From NCBI GenBank assembly GCA_014904985.1, contig MU128934.1, positions 331,009 through 395,008 on the forward strand: DNA of 64,000 nt, written 5' to 3'. The DNA is from Hydnum rufescens UP504. Taxonomy: Eukaryota > Basidiomycota > Agaricomycetes > Cantharellales > Hydnaceae. A program made the translations under genes and the position numbers. How positions within the stretch are numbered: position 1 is the first letter of the stretch; every line of letters begins with the position of its first letter. Below, one piece after another: positions 46,336 to 57,459 of this stretch. Below the pieces are notes generated by a model. That model had not been told where the DNA came from, did not search any database, and was given only the letters and a program-made list of their open reading frames with translations.

Positions 46336-48396
46336 AAGGTGCAAAAGGAGCAGCGTATGCTGCTCCTTTTGTGTGGCTTTTCTTTTTTTTCTTTTTCACT
46401 AACTATTATTTTTTATTCCATATTGTCATTTGAACACACAACGAAGCCCCCCACCAAACGAAAGCTACGAACATAACCCGCCAAAACCCCAACCAAACAA
46501 AACCTGTGGCCCACCAGATGAAACCTGGAACTGGAAACCCACAATGCGAGACCACAGAAAACGCAGACAGAACCACACACCCGCTTCGGCGGGCATGTGG
46601 TCATGTCAAGTAAGCATATGTACAACCGCGCAAAAGGAGCAGCGTACACTGCTCCTCTTGCATGGCTTTTTTCTTTTTTTTTTTTCTTTTTCACTAATGT
46701 ATTATTTATTTATTTTAGGTTGTTATCAGAACCCACAACGAAGTCCCCCACCAAAACCCCAACCAAACGAAACCCCCCACGATCAGCTAACCAGACGAAA
46801 CCCACGACGCGAGACCACAAAGCGCAGACGGAACCACACACCCGCTTTGGCGGGTGTGTGGTAATCACAAAACCAAGGAGAAGAACAGCAGGAACGTAGA
46901 GTGCCACACACCCGCTGCGGCGGGTGTGTGGCATATTTGGTAAGTCTTCTTTTAATAGCTACAAATGCGCAAAAAGGGCAGCAGTTGCTGCTCTTTTTGC
47001 ATGGTTGTTACTCTTCAACTGACACTTTATTTTTATTCTAGCCTAAGATGTCCTACCTAAACCCGCGAAACCACACAGCCACAAACGCAAACCCGCAACG
47101 ACGAACGCAACGCGGAAGCCCCAAATGCCACCTCGCGACCGTGTGAATAGGACCCACGCAAAGGGGCAACCAAAGGCCCACCATACCCCCTACGAATGCA
47201 CGATGGCAAACGATGCCCCATGCCAACGCATGATACCGAAACGAGCCAGACCACATACCCGCTGCAGTGGGTGTGTGGTCACCTAAGATGAGTTCCTTTC
47301 CCCCGTAGATACAGCAGCGCAAAAAGAGCAGCGAAGGCTGCTCTTTTTGTGTCGCCTTTAACTATTTACTAACCTAACTTTTTTTATTCTGGATCTTGCT
47401 CCCCCAAAAACCCCCAAACCCATGTGAGCTCCATACCGAGAGTGGAAGCGGTACAAACGAGTACCCCCACCCGCTTCGGCGGGTGGGTGGTACCATGGTT
47501 TTTTTTTTAAATTTTATTTTATTTCTATGCATACAGTGATGCAAAAGGAGCAGCACAAGCTGCTCCTTTTGCATTGCTTTTGAATTTTTTACTAATGTAT
47601 TCTAGGATCTGAACCGAAACCCATGAAACACACCACCCGCCCCCATATGCAAACTACGTGACAGGGGGCCAAAACGAGTACCACACCCGCCTCGGCGGGC
47701 GGGTGTATGGTACCATAAGGTATTTTTTTAAAATTTTCTATACGTACAGTGACACAAAAGGAGCAGCGCAAGCTGCTCCTTTTGCGTCACTTCGAATTTT
47801 TTTTACTAATGTCCACTATTATTCTAGGATCAAATCCAAAGCTCCAAAACGACAACCCACCCCCGACGGACATGCATGGCCAGTCGAAACAATCCGCGCA
47901 ATGGTGGACCGCTGAGCCCCCCAAATGGCCACCAATGAGCCAGTCGAACCCCCACCCAACCCCCCAAGGGAGAATTGGCCAGTACCACACCTGCTGAGGG
48001 GGGTGTGGTATGTTTTTTTTTAAATTGAATTTTTAAATAAATAAATAAATAAAGAAGTAAATAGGAATGGAACCTACCACCCATGACCGGGTGGTGTAAT
48101 GATAATAAATAATAATTATAGATGAAACATCACCCCAGAGGGGGTATAATATAATAATAAATAATTGTGATCATCCCTGATAAGCCCATATGGCCCACTG
48201 TGCAAGTCTGAGCTTAGGTGACTGACCAATGCCTAACCCAATATATTGAAGTTCTGTGGCCAGTCTAAGTCCCACACAGGGGCCCCTGGGGGCCCCTGCT
48301 TGAATCACAGAAATCAGGTTAGCCGGCCCCAGGGGCCCCAGCATCAAAACCTCTAGTTAGACTATATAAATGCAAGGCTCATAATATCTAACTAGA
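46336..48396 (+). repeat. P2 right outer arm: six hairpin modules
   Basis: A hairpins near 46,357, 46,646, 46,984, 47,335, 47,556 and 47,770. Several retain good signals, such as the 46,984 module (GTAAGT, CAACTGACAC, TTCTAG), while the first and the 47,335 module have lost the acceptor (CATATT, TTCTGG). The arm ends in GGGGCCCC blocks and CTAACTAGA. Confidence 0.75.
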
Positions 48397-48397
48397 C

Positions 48398-49572
48398 CTA
48401 CATTTGTGGCTGACTGAGTTGCACCATTTGGCATTGAGATTTTTGAGACCGGGAAGGGGGCGATTGCCAATCAGGGTTCGATTCATCAGAATCATGGTCT
48501 CGATGTCCTCTGGAGTCTTTCACCCTAGGGCAGTCAGGGGGTTCCAGGAATGGTCGGTGAATGGGGATGGAGTGGTTGACTGGGGACTCAGGGGACCATC
48601 CATCCCACAAACCGAAACCTGGACCGGAGGGTGGGGTGACTTCCCGAGCCATAATTTTATCACTCATCGCATTGGTGGTCTCTAGTCTGGAGTACCAGAT
48701 AATAAGCAACAGTGTAGATATAATCTCCAATAAACTACTCACTTAATTTGCACTTCCAGGGCCTCCACAAGACATTGTAACTTGGTTCCAAAGTAGACTG
48801 GATTCAAGCCACACTTTTCAACAAAGAAGGTGAGCCCTTCTACAATCCCAAGAGTACCACTGGATCCTCTCCTGATGCCTTTCACAAGTACATCCATTGG
48901 TATGTCCACATGGAGCACACGATTAAGAACTGGATCCAGATTCTCCCAGTCCTCATCACAGTCTTCACCACCACCTGCGAAGGACAAAGGTATAGTCTCC
49001 AGGTGTCTCGCATCCCAGAGACATGTAGCCCTATCGTCCTTCTGATCCCATTCAGGGACATTCAGAGGAAGTTGGTGGGATAGTTTCCAGCCTTGATCAA
49101 GCAACGCTAATACATCAGCAGATGTGAGGGCATGGTCTTTCTTTGCGGATGTAATATCCAGGGGATTTGGCAAGTTGGGTGAAGATGAGGGTAGAATATG
49201 CTGGACAGAGGATGTGGATGTGGAGACCTTTGAGGGTGGGTTCGTGGAGATATGAGAATGAATCTCGACAGAGATGAGTGTTTGTCTGCTGGTAGATGCA
49301 AATGTCGGAGCCTTGGCAACAGCCCATAGAGGATCCGAGGCCTTGGATGGTACTGCTGGGGAGGAAGAGGCTGGTGCATTAGAAGCTGTCTTTGCACTAG
49401 AGGAAGCCAGTGTTCCTTTGGATGAAAGAACTTTCACTTTCAATAGAGGGCATTTAGCTTTAGGTGAGGGTGGCTTTGGATTAGATGAGGAACCTTTCAT
49501 AGAGGGGTGTGGGTGCTTGGTGGATGATTGTGATGAATCTAACGATTCAGGGTGGGCCCGTGTTCTAACCAT
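48398..49572 (-). CDS. unknown Ser/Pro-rich protein
   Basis: Two exons (49,572-48,743 and 48,686-48,398) joined by a 56-nt intron with GTGAGT donor and CTCCAG acceptor, about 372 residues. The first 130 residues are disordered and Ser/Pro/Lys-rich. A structured middle follows with LTSADVLALLDQGWKL, a CLWDARHLETIPLSF segment and LTFFVEKCGLNPVYFGTKL. The C-terminus is Pro-rich. I know no family for it. The start ATG opens directly on a basic MVRTRAHP. The stop codon lies 2 bp from the right end of P2, so the original 3' end may have been lost. There are no premature stops. It follows the longer unknown gene on the same strand by about 500 bp, suggesting a shared mobile or lineage-specific cluster. 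Confidence 0.55.
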
Positions 49573-50089
49573 GTTGACAGATACTGTTGGACAGGATACC
49601 AGAGGTCAGAGAATGCCGACCTCCAGCACTGAGCTCAACAAGGATGGTTTTCCTGAGGGATGCCGGACAGGAGACTGGACGTCTGAATGTGTCAATGACC
49701 AGTACCAGAGTGGATGAAAGTTTGATAGAGAAAGCACTGTAAGGTCGTTAGAGTGACATTCAGAACTGGATTCAACTGACTTTAACTTATGAATATGTGA
49801 ATGAGATGAAATTGATGCTTGTGGTAGCAATGGGGCCACAAGACTGCTCCACAAGGACACAAGAGAGGACACTGAACATCGGTGAAGCTGAACATTCAGC
49901 ACTGGACTCAAGGTGCATTCCGTGTGGGAAGGAAGTGAGAAAAAAACACGTCTGGAATTGGGCGTCAAGAAAGTCGATCGGTAATATCTGAAACCATTAC
50001 ATTTTCAGAGTACAAACTGCACAAGAAAATCAATAAATGGTAGTGTGGGGTATGGTTTTTGAATGAATAATACCAGGAACTGTTTCCTC
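49573..50089. other. spacer between two minus-strand unknown genes
   Basis: No supportable gene. It is presumably the promoter of the downstream gene and the 3' end of the upstream one; no clear TATA was identified. Confidence 0.35.
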
Positions 50090-53000
50090 TCATGGATCTT
50101 TCAAGAAAAAGGGTTCAGGTAAATCCATCTCAAGTGTCAATCTCCAACATTTATGGAGAGTGAATCCAAGTGTCTCCCGAAGCTCCAAATGGTTCTTGCC
50201 CTGTTTCAATCCATCAGTTTCCGCCCACCTCACAATCTGGCAGATGATGGTGTTGACTTGGCTGGTGTTTGGCCAGATTGGAGCAATGAATGCCTGCTTG
50301 AATCCAGTGTGCACATGGATATGGAGAAAGATTTCCAGCTGCTTGAGGTCAATAGGAATGTCATGGATTTGTTCTATCCTGTTCATGAGCCATACAGTTG
50401 TGAATTCAATCATTTGCATATCCCGTTTTTGAGCAGGAAAATTGGTGGGAGGATATTGAGTGATGGCTTCAGGTAGACAAGGAGGATGTCGGACATAATC
50501 AAGAAACTCCATTTTAAAGTCCTCTGGAGTCTTTATAGGTGGAGGGCCACAAGCAAGGAGAGCATTGCATTCCAGCTTGCTACCAGTGCATGCATAAACC
50601 TCATCAACATACAACAGGTCCACTGGGGCAACGTATGGGTGTGCTACCACATTGGCTGTGGATGTCTTCAGATTCTTGAACCTGTTCTTGTTCATCTCCT
50701 GTGAGAAGTCAGCAAGAACACTGTCCCTCTGCAATTTGCTCTTGAAGTACAAGGAGCAAAGGTAGGGCTGACCTGCAATGCATTTTTGTCTTGTACAGCA
50801 GATCCCAAGGACTCCTCGATGGGTAAACTCCATCATGAGGCCATTCACAATATCTTTGATGTTGCTCTGGCCCACCGTCAGCAGCCCCCACTCGATGTAG
50901 AACCATTGACCCAATGGAACCCATTCAAATGGCTCGGCAGATGATGATGGGTGCTCTACTGGGGGAGCTGTAGAGTTTGATGCTTTCACAGGGAAGGGCA
51001 GCATAATCAATGTCCCCACAGCAGATGGGACTGGTAGAGTGGACTTCTTGAAGTTCAGGGAAGTTTGCACCCCCTCTTCCTGTAATGAGGGCATATTCAA
51101 GGGCAATGTACCACGGGAGTCCCTCGAGCCATTCTTAAATGCGTATGACCTATAGAACTGTTAATACCTCACTCCTCACTCTAACTCTATAGGGATCATG
51201 ATAACCCTCACCATTTTGATTTCATAGACATAGAAGTCATTTCAGAGGCTTCTCCAGTAGTTAATTCCCTTGGACTAGATGTTCTAGGCTCCTGGTAAGC
51301 TTGTGGGTTTGAGGATCCAAGTTCCGATCGGCGATAGGAGCCATTGTGCCTTGGGCTGGTTGGTGGAATAGACCGAGGGTTTGAAGGGTCTGGAAGTGCC
51401 CTGGGACTGGTTGGTATTGGCTTGCCGGGTTGTAGGCTTGGAGCTGAAGAAGTAACAGAGGGATGTGGAGCACCATGCTGGGAAGAACGGAGCTCAGAAG
51501 AATTGTGGGGAACCCTGGGACAATGAGAGTGATGGGAAGGGGAGCCAGATCGAGAATGGGAATGAGAATAGGGACAGGGAGGATGGTGGCGATTGGGGGG
51601 AAGATGAGAATCTGGGAGGGGAGAATGGGCATGGGCGTGAGAATGAGAATGGGGATGAGAACGGGAATGGGCATGTGGACGGAAATGAGAATGAGAATGA
51701 GAATGGGAATGGGAATAGGAATGGGAATGAGAATAAGGATCAAGGGAATCATGGGGGAGAGAATGAGAATGAGAAAAATAGTGTGAGGAAGGTAAAGAGC
51801 CATATGATTGATTGGGACCAGGAGAAAAGTGTGTGAGGTCATGATTATGGCTGTGGGGCACCCATTCATGATCACAGATCTGGAGAGGATGGGTGGGAGG
51901 GGGAGAACAAGCAGGTGTGGGGGTTGGGTGCTGTATCTGCACCTGAGTCCCGGAGCCAGGGAGCGACGCATTCATTTCCTGGGCATCTCCTGCTGGGGTC
52001 TTCACTAGCCTGGCCTGAGTGTTCACCTCTGCAATCTCTGCAGTTTGCTGGCGTAATCTCTTTTCACGCTTCCGATTGTTCAATTCAACGTTGTCTGGGT
52101 TTATGAAATGTTGCTGCAAATAGACTACTCCAGGACTCGCAGGCAGCTTGCCATCTCTTGACCTCACCCCATTCTTTCTGTCATGCTCAGCATTGATCCT
52201 CCAAATAATCTCAGCTTTGGCTTCCTGATCACCTTTCTGTGCCTTGGAAAGCAGCTGGGTGGCTTCATTGATTGCCTCAGCTTCTACTTGTTTCTGCTTT
52301 CATCTCTCTCCTATCTTGGCCGCCCTAGCAGACTTGACCACAGTGTCACTGGGAGTCAAATCATATGATGATATGTCAGAGTTGTCATCATAAGGTAGGC
52401 CCTCAGAGGACTGATCCCAGAATTTGGCATATAGATCCTCTGCATCACTCACTGAATCATTGATTGGTACAGAAGGAATGTGTGTGGAAGGATTGCTATC
52501 TTCGAGGGATAACCAATCAATTTGAGAAGCGATTTCCACTTCAGTCATGCTCGGAGGAAATGGACCACCTCCCAGGATATGTCAGATTGTCGTGATCATT
52601 CTCGGGTCCAGCTTCACTGATGTGGGGTCAGGAAAGAGTTTGTGGAGGAGGCATTGTTCCCAAGGCTCATGACTTCCTGGAAGTCTATTTCCAGGATATC
52701 CGCTGGGGGGTCAAGCTTGCCAGGGTTTGGGATGCAGGATATGCGCCAGACAGTGTTCAACACAGACAATATGCCAACTAGTAGGGAGGACTCTGCCTTC
52801 TGGAGCAGCCACCTGCACCCCTTCTGGCAACTCTTTGATGCTTCTAACCCCTGACTGCATTGGACCTTCGACTACACCAAAGGTTGGGACCCCATCCTCC
52901 AGTAATTCCTCTAACCACTGCAAATCAGCCTGTGACACTGGATACGCGAAAATGGTGCCAATAAGGGTTTCATCCACACCCATTTTGGGGGGTGATGCTC

Positions 53001-54082
53001 CAAATGTACAGGTGACTTGCCAGACACATCAGCGAGCCAGTAAACAGGCATAGCCTCCAAATTCATACATGCATCAGAGATTATCATAAACAGCTTGTGT
53101 GTGATGCACAGACGAAGAACGGGGAGTATCAAGGGAAGCACTGGATGGGGGTAGACGAGGCACAAAGTCTTTGCCAACAGGGATACCGAGTGACTCAGCA
53201 ACTAATTTCCAATCCATGTACAGAGCTCTGTTTTTCTCCAGGAAATATGTAACATTCTCATGGTAAGGTGATGATAGGAGGTAGCCACTAGAAGTTTTGA
53301 GCGCAAGCTCTGTTGAAAAGGGCTTGGGATCACTGGGCAGTCATTGGATGTAAGGTCGGTATGGAGCAGATTTATTGTAAGTTGTGGGGATGTGGGTGAA
53401 GTCCTGGGGCATCATGCCAGGAGGTTCTTTAAGTACAGTGTCTTCGGGGCCATACTGTGCCAGCATGTACATATCATCAGTAGTCCTCCCATGTTCCCAA
53501 TGACCAAAGAACTGGAATGGATGGCGACTGTTTGTATATGCTAATGACCATTCATATCTATCGAAACTATGCACCCGATTCCCTCAACCTGGAACAGAAA
53601 TCAGCATGAATGCAGAGCAGTGAGATGCAAAAATCAGTATACACATGCATATTCTGAATCACATGCCTCGAGAGCTCATCCTTGTGGAGGGAGGCCCAGT
53701 CTACTAGTCCAGTCGGTGATGGAGATGGCATAAGAACACCATTTTCACCCCATGTCATGGCTTGACCTTCTCCAGCAAGGCAACAAAATGACCCTATGGC
53801 GGAGTCACCCTGACTGCCCTCAAGCTGGCTGCCAAACCCCTGACATGTCTCAGGACGATCCACTCCACCAGGGGAATCACACAGTGCACCATTGGACTGG
53901 CCAGTAGTCACCATCGAAACAGCAGGATTGGAGTATTTTTGGCAGACCCTGAGAACCCTTTCTACATGTTGATCAAAAGCTGTAACAATGAGTTTAGATC
54001 TTGCTGGTACTGTCTTTGTCGATTGTTGGTTGCACAGGCCCCGACTACCTTCATAATCGAAATCTAACCAACTGTTAAGCAT
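50090..54082 (-). pseudogene. large unknown gene with six in-frame TGA codons
   Basis: From ATG 54,082 a first exon (to about 53,640) leads, through an unresolved intron near 53,590-53,640, into one frame running 53,574-51,212. A 62-nt GTGAGG..CTATAG intron (51,150-51,211) leads to the last exon, 51,149-50,090. Total is about 1,280 codons. Six in-frame TGAs (about 53,343, 53,072, 53,036, 52,711, 52,580, 52,300) are the only breaks in the middle frame, and each fits CGA (Arg). Visible features are an aromatic-rich block (FGHWEHGRTTDDMYMLAQ), a Glu-rich helix region, a His-Ser repeat of about 40 residues (51,620-51,780) and a C-terminal domain of about 340 residues with no known motif. I do not recognise it. 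Its size, TGA decay and company of a KDZ transposase suggest a transposon-borne gene. Confidence 0.6.
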
Positions 54083-54195
54083 CTTTCTTTTTCAAAACAT
54101 TTATCTGTGTCCTAACAATTAGACCTACAGTGCCAAACCTTGTTCCTTCGATACTTCCACTAAATTTTCACAGTCAATCATTCCCGCAGTGCGTC

Positions 54196-55287
54196 ATGTC
54201 AACCATACAACACAAGTATATTGTAACATCGGGAATACTCGGTGTCGATCCTGGATTCAAGGCCTTGAATTGGTGCGGTGACGTAGATACTATGTTCAGC
54301 ATTGGGATCATCCACCTTCTCGCTTGGTTCGCAGCCACCCAAGTACACATCACAGATATTTACACTCGAGCTGCTGTATGCGAACGTCTCATTGTATTGC
54401 AAAAAAACATTGACTGATACAAACTAGAATCCCTACATTGTCACCCTCATCACCAATGAAGATATCGAACACACCATGGACACCCTTTTCGGCAAACACG
54501 AACTTACTGTCTGAGGAAGGGAAAGCATGGTTCATGTTTCCATATGCTGTGCTACCAGTACTGAGGAAGTCGAGACTCTAGGTAAGTCATGATCTATTGT
54601 AGTTTTAGCCTTCCTACGAGCTTACATCCCCCAGGCTTTCAAAAACTACCAAGAAATTCGGTTTGGTCTCATTGGTCTGATCATCGACGGAAGCACAAAA
54701 CCTCATTTGACTACATCAGTGTCCCAGAGAGGAGGAGAGATCTCGTGAGAAGCCTCTCTGACCCTCCGAACCCTTTCCCCCAGCCTATCGCAAACCAACT
54801 GCCGCAAGGCCTTCAGTGGTATTGTTGGATGGGCAGATCTGGTGGGAAATGTAAAGAAGCTGAGTCTGATGTGTTAGACAAAGCTAGGCTGTGCGACAAT
54901 CTGCATTCGTACAAACACGCCTGAACAGAGGGAGGTAGTGACTTCATGAACACTTCTCCTACCTCCCCAACCTGCATTGCCTGGCTGAGTCATGCTGCCA
55001 CCCCTCTACCGGCAGATGATGGAATGGATGGAATGGACATCGACGAACTGCCAATGCCTGGAACTAGGGACACCGACGAGGCTCATGAAGACACCGTGGA
55101 CAAGCTCCCTGCCTCGCCAATCCATGCCCCCAACCCTCCACCTGCTGATGATGGAATGCACATCAATGAACCCCCGGTATCTGGATCTGGGGATGTGGGC
55201 AAGGCTCATGACACTGTGGTGATTCCAAATTATTTCTGTCCCCCATGTCCACATATTATTGAGGACTGGGTATTCTTTGAGTGCTAG
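54196..55287 (+). pseudogene. unknown gene divergent from the large unknown gene
   Basis: It starts 114 bp from the opposite gene's ATG, so the two could share a promoter. Exon 1 (54,196-54,417) and a second stretch (54,440-54,580, then a GTAAGT donor) are in different frames, separated by a probable 1-base lesion or unseen intron near 54,420. A last part (about 54,960-55,287) is acidic and holds two similar units with PADDGM and GKAHD/DEAHED motifs. A TGA at about 54,510 fits CGA decay. No family is recognised. Confidence 0.35.
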
Positions 55288-56151
55288 GATACCCATGTAT
55301 AATTCTAGTGGTTTAATACATTTCAGTTTAGGCTATTGCATGGGGTCCTGTGGGGGATTTTTTGACCTCCCCCATGGGTTCAAAAACCACTGAGTAGAAT
55401 CCTGTGACCTGTGACCGAACCTGTGGTAGGTTCAGTCACAGGTCACAGGGGCGCTCGTGAACTGAACCCCAGGCATGGTGTCACATGTCACGGACCCTGG
55501 CAAACTATGAAAAGGCTCCCTTTGAAATAGCCAAGTCGAGCCAAGTCTTTTGTTGAAAGGACTTGATCCAGATTCAGCCTAATTCATGGTATAAAATATA
55601 CAAGTCATTGGCTTGAGTCAAGTCAACCCAAGTCAAGTCAACTTTGGCAGTCGAGCCAACCACATCATTTTCAGCAATTAGCACAACCACTGGGGTTGCT
55701 TCACACATCCCAGTTTCATTACAGATCCAAATTTATCCACAGGCGTTATCACACTGGGGAGCACACCAATCATACTATGTAATATCTAATTATCTATTGT
55801 TGAATTAGGGTCTTTCACAATAACAAAAATGAGGCAAAAATGCACACAAAACCAATTCAGTTGGCCTTGAAAATGCTGTTTTGGGTTCATTTGAGTTCTA
55901 TCATGAAACACCCTATTATTATCACAACTTATTTAGAGTACACACTCCTGCTTGCCTAAGGGGCTCACCCATGCATGCACCACCATGCAGGTTTTTGGCA
56001 CATTATTGGAACATCTTACTCCATTGTCACATTGTGTGGGTTGTTGGGGGCCACCATTGGTGCAGGTGATCATGTGGCTTTCACACAACTGGCTCTAGCA
56101 ATGATCTGATTATATAGCTTGCAAACTGGCTGGTAAAAGTCAAATCTAGTT
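55288..56151. other. non-coding stretch with a perfect-looking hairpin
   Basis: Holds a hairpin at 55,401-55,449 (22-bp arms, 5-nt loop, one CpG/CpA mismatch) and a cluster of AAGTC/CAAGTC repeats at about 55,530-55,650. No gene is seen. Confidence 0.45.
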
Positions 56152-56945
56152 CTAAGCACCAAGGAAGTTGACACCCTTCTTGATGTTTTTCTTCAATTTG
56201 GGGAGAGCAGCCTGGATACGTTTCTCCTCCTTGGCAGAAAGCTAGCCCAACAGGTGAATCTTGGTGAGTCCTTCCGGCTGCAAGTAGGGAAGAAATAATA
56301 ATAAAAATCAAAAACATAGGTTGCAAATAGGGGCTAGTGGACCGCTTACACTCATTGCTAGGGAAGCACGTGACACCCTTGCTCTTGTAAAGAGGAGACT
56401 TGATGAAGGACAGTGTGATCACTCCCTTGTCGCCACCAGAGTAGACAAGAAGGCAAACAACACCAAGAGTGGTGATACCACTCCTTTGTGGGGTTGAACT
56501 TGGTTGCCTTCTTCAGGACTTCAGTGACGATCAAGATGGTGGAGTTCATGGGATCTATGTATATAAAAATTGACAGAGGGATCAAGTATAGTGCAAGAGA
56601 GAGGATGAACCGGAGATGATGAGAATATGTGCCTCAGGGGCATCCTCGCTGATGGCCTGAGCGAGGTCCCGGATGATAGGTGCATTGGTGTTGAATAAAT
56701 CAACCCGTGCAATGTTTGGCTTCTGTGGGACACCAGCAGCAATGATGATGATCTTGGTTCCCTGGAGTGCATTGCCAAGCTTCTCCAATATATACCCATT
56801 GACTTCTCCAGCAGTAGCAACATGGCTCATATCAGCAGCAATGCTGGGAGCCCTGCTAATATCGTACAGACTAAGGGAGTGTGTCATACTCAGCCAGTTG
56901 TTGTTTGGCATATTCTCATTCTGCGGATTGTTGTTTGGGGCATTC
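56152..56945 (-). pseudogene. malate dehydrogenase fragment with introns
   Basis: Minus-strand exons match NAD-dependent malate dehydrogenase. LYDISRAPSIAADMSHV, then IIIIAAGVPQKPNIARVDLF and DLAQAISEDAPEAHILIIS (56,880-56,620), then MNSTILIVTEVLKKATKFNP (about 56,540), then a C-terminal piece with KSPLYKSKGVTCFPSNE and, after an intron, EGLTKIHLLG..LSAKEEKRIQAALPKLKKNI, ending at TAG 56,152. The N-terminal dinucleotide-binding loop and a central block of roughly 140 residues including the catalytic His region are missing. An in-frame TAG and frameshifts occur. Retained introns show it is a genomic duplicate or captured fragment and not a reverse-transcribed copy. Confidence 0.8.
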
Positions 56946-56973
56946 ATTTCCCGGTTCCGGTTCAGGCAATGAC

Positions 56974-57052
56974 CTAGGATAATGTCAGTTAAAGCATAAA
57001 CTAATGCAAAAAGAGTCTTTTTGCATGGATGTATCTAGAGGATAATACTTAC
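56974..57052 (-). repeat. hairpin A module as an intron upstream of the MDH fragment
   Basis: A 79-nt intron-like segment: donor GTAAGT (starting 57,052), a short A-type hairpin ATGCAAAAAGA..TCTTTTTGCAT, AACTGAC 12 nt before the acceptor CCTAG (56,974). It is a shorter relative of the P2 modules, outside any fold-back array. Confidence 0.65.
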
Positions 57053-57459
57053 CAGTGAACAGTAATGCCATTGTCATGCTAACTGCCGAAATTCTTCCCA
57101 CACTTGAGCGGCATTGAGCTTATGGAGTCCGGAAATTAGCGTAGGTATGCTGTACCTCTGCAGTGAGTTAATCGGGAATATCCATGCCTTTTGTCTGCAA
57201 CTGTACAATTCGAGAGATGCAACAAACAAAAAACAGGAACTGGAGGGTTGGCACAGCACCAACCTCTGGACCTCCTTAAGACTGTAATCATGTCTCTATA
57301 CGCCATTTGCTGCTCAGTACTGAATGCCGGTCTCACTGGCATTCGGTGTCCTGTCATCGCAACACACATGTTTTGTAGGGATCCCACTTTTGCTGGCATT
57401 CGAAGCATCCCTGACCCATGGAGCTGAATACCACATAGATACTTACCTTCGTGACAAAA

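Larger units (their letters stand above)
38256..48396. mobile_element. giant fold-back element P2 of hairpin modules
   Basis: The ends are TCTAGTTAG (38,256) and CTAACTAGA (48,396), each followed inward by GGGGCCCC-rich blocks. Between them two arms mirror each other about 43,635. Hairpin A (GCAAAAAGAGCAGC paired with GCTGCTCTTTTTGC, loop 4-6 nt) occurs about 25 times: near 38,860, 39,134, 39,358, 39,665, 39,884, 40,103, 40,320, 42,362, 42,649, 42,892, 43,154 on the left and 44,118, 44,365, 44,580, 44,790, 45,012, 45,237, 45,481, 45,773, 46,357, 46,646, 46,984, 47,335, 47,556, 47,770 on the right. Hairpin B (CCACACACCCGC paired with GCGGGTGTGTGG) alternates with it. Only one gene, in the left arm, is enclosed. 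No target duplication is evident. Confidence 0.85.

Noticed and set aside
38256..48396. CRISPR-like array
   Set aside because: The repeats are regular, but the units are 200-300 bp, spacers are themselves similar, and the genome is eukaryotic with introns.
54196..55287. TET/JBP dioxygenase next to the KDZ transposase
   Set aside because: Such genes accompany KDZ elements in fungi, so I looked for the H-x-D and distal H/R signature in the unknown genes at 48-55 kb and did not see it.
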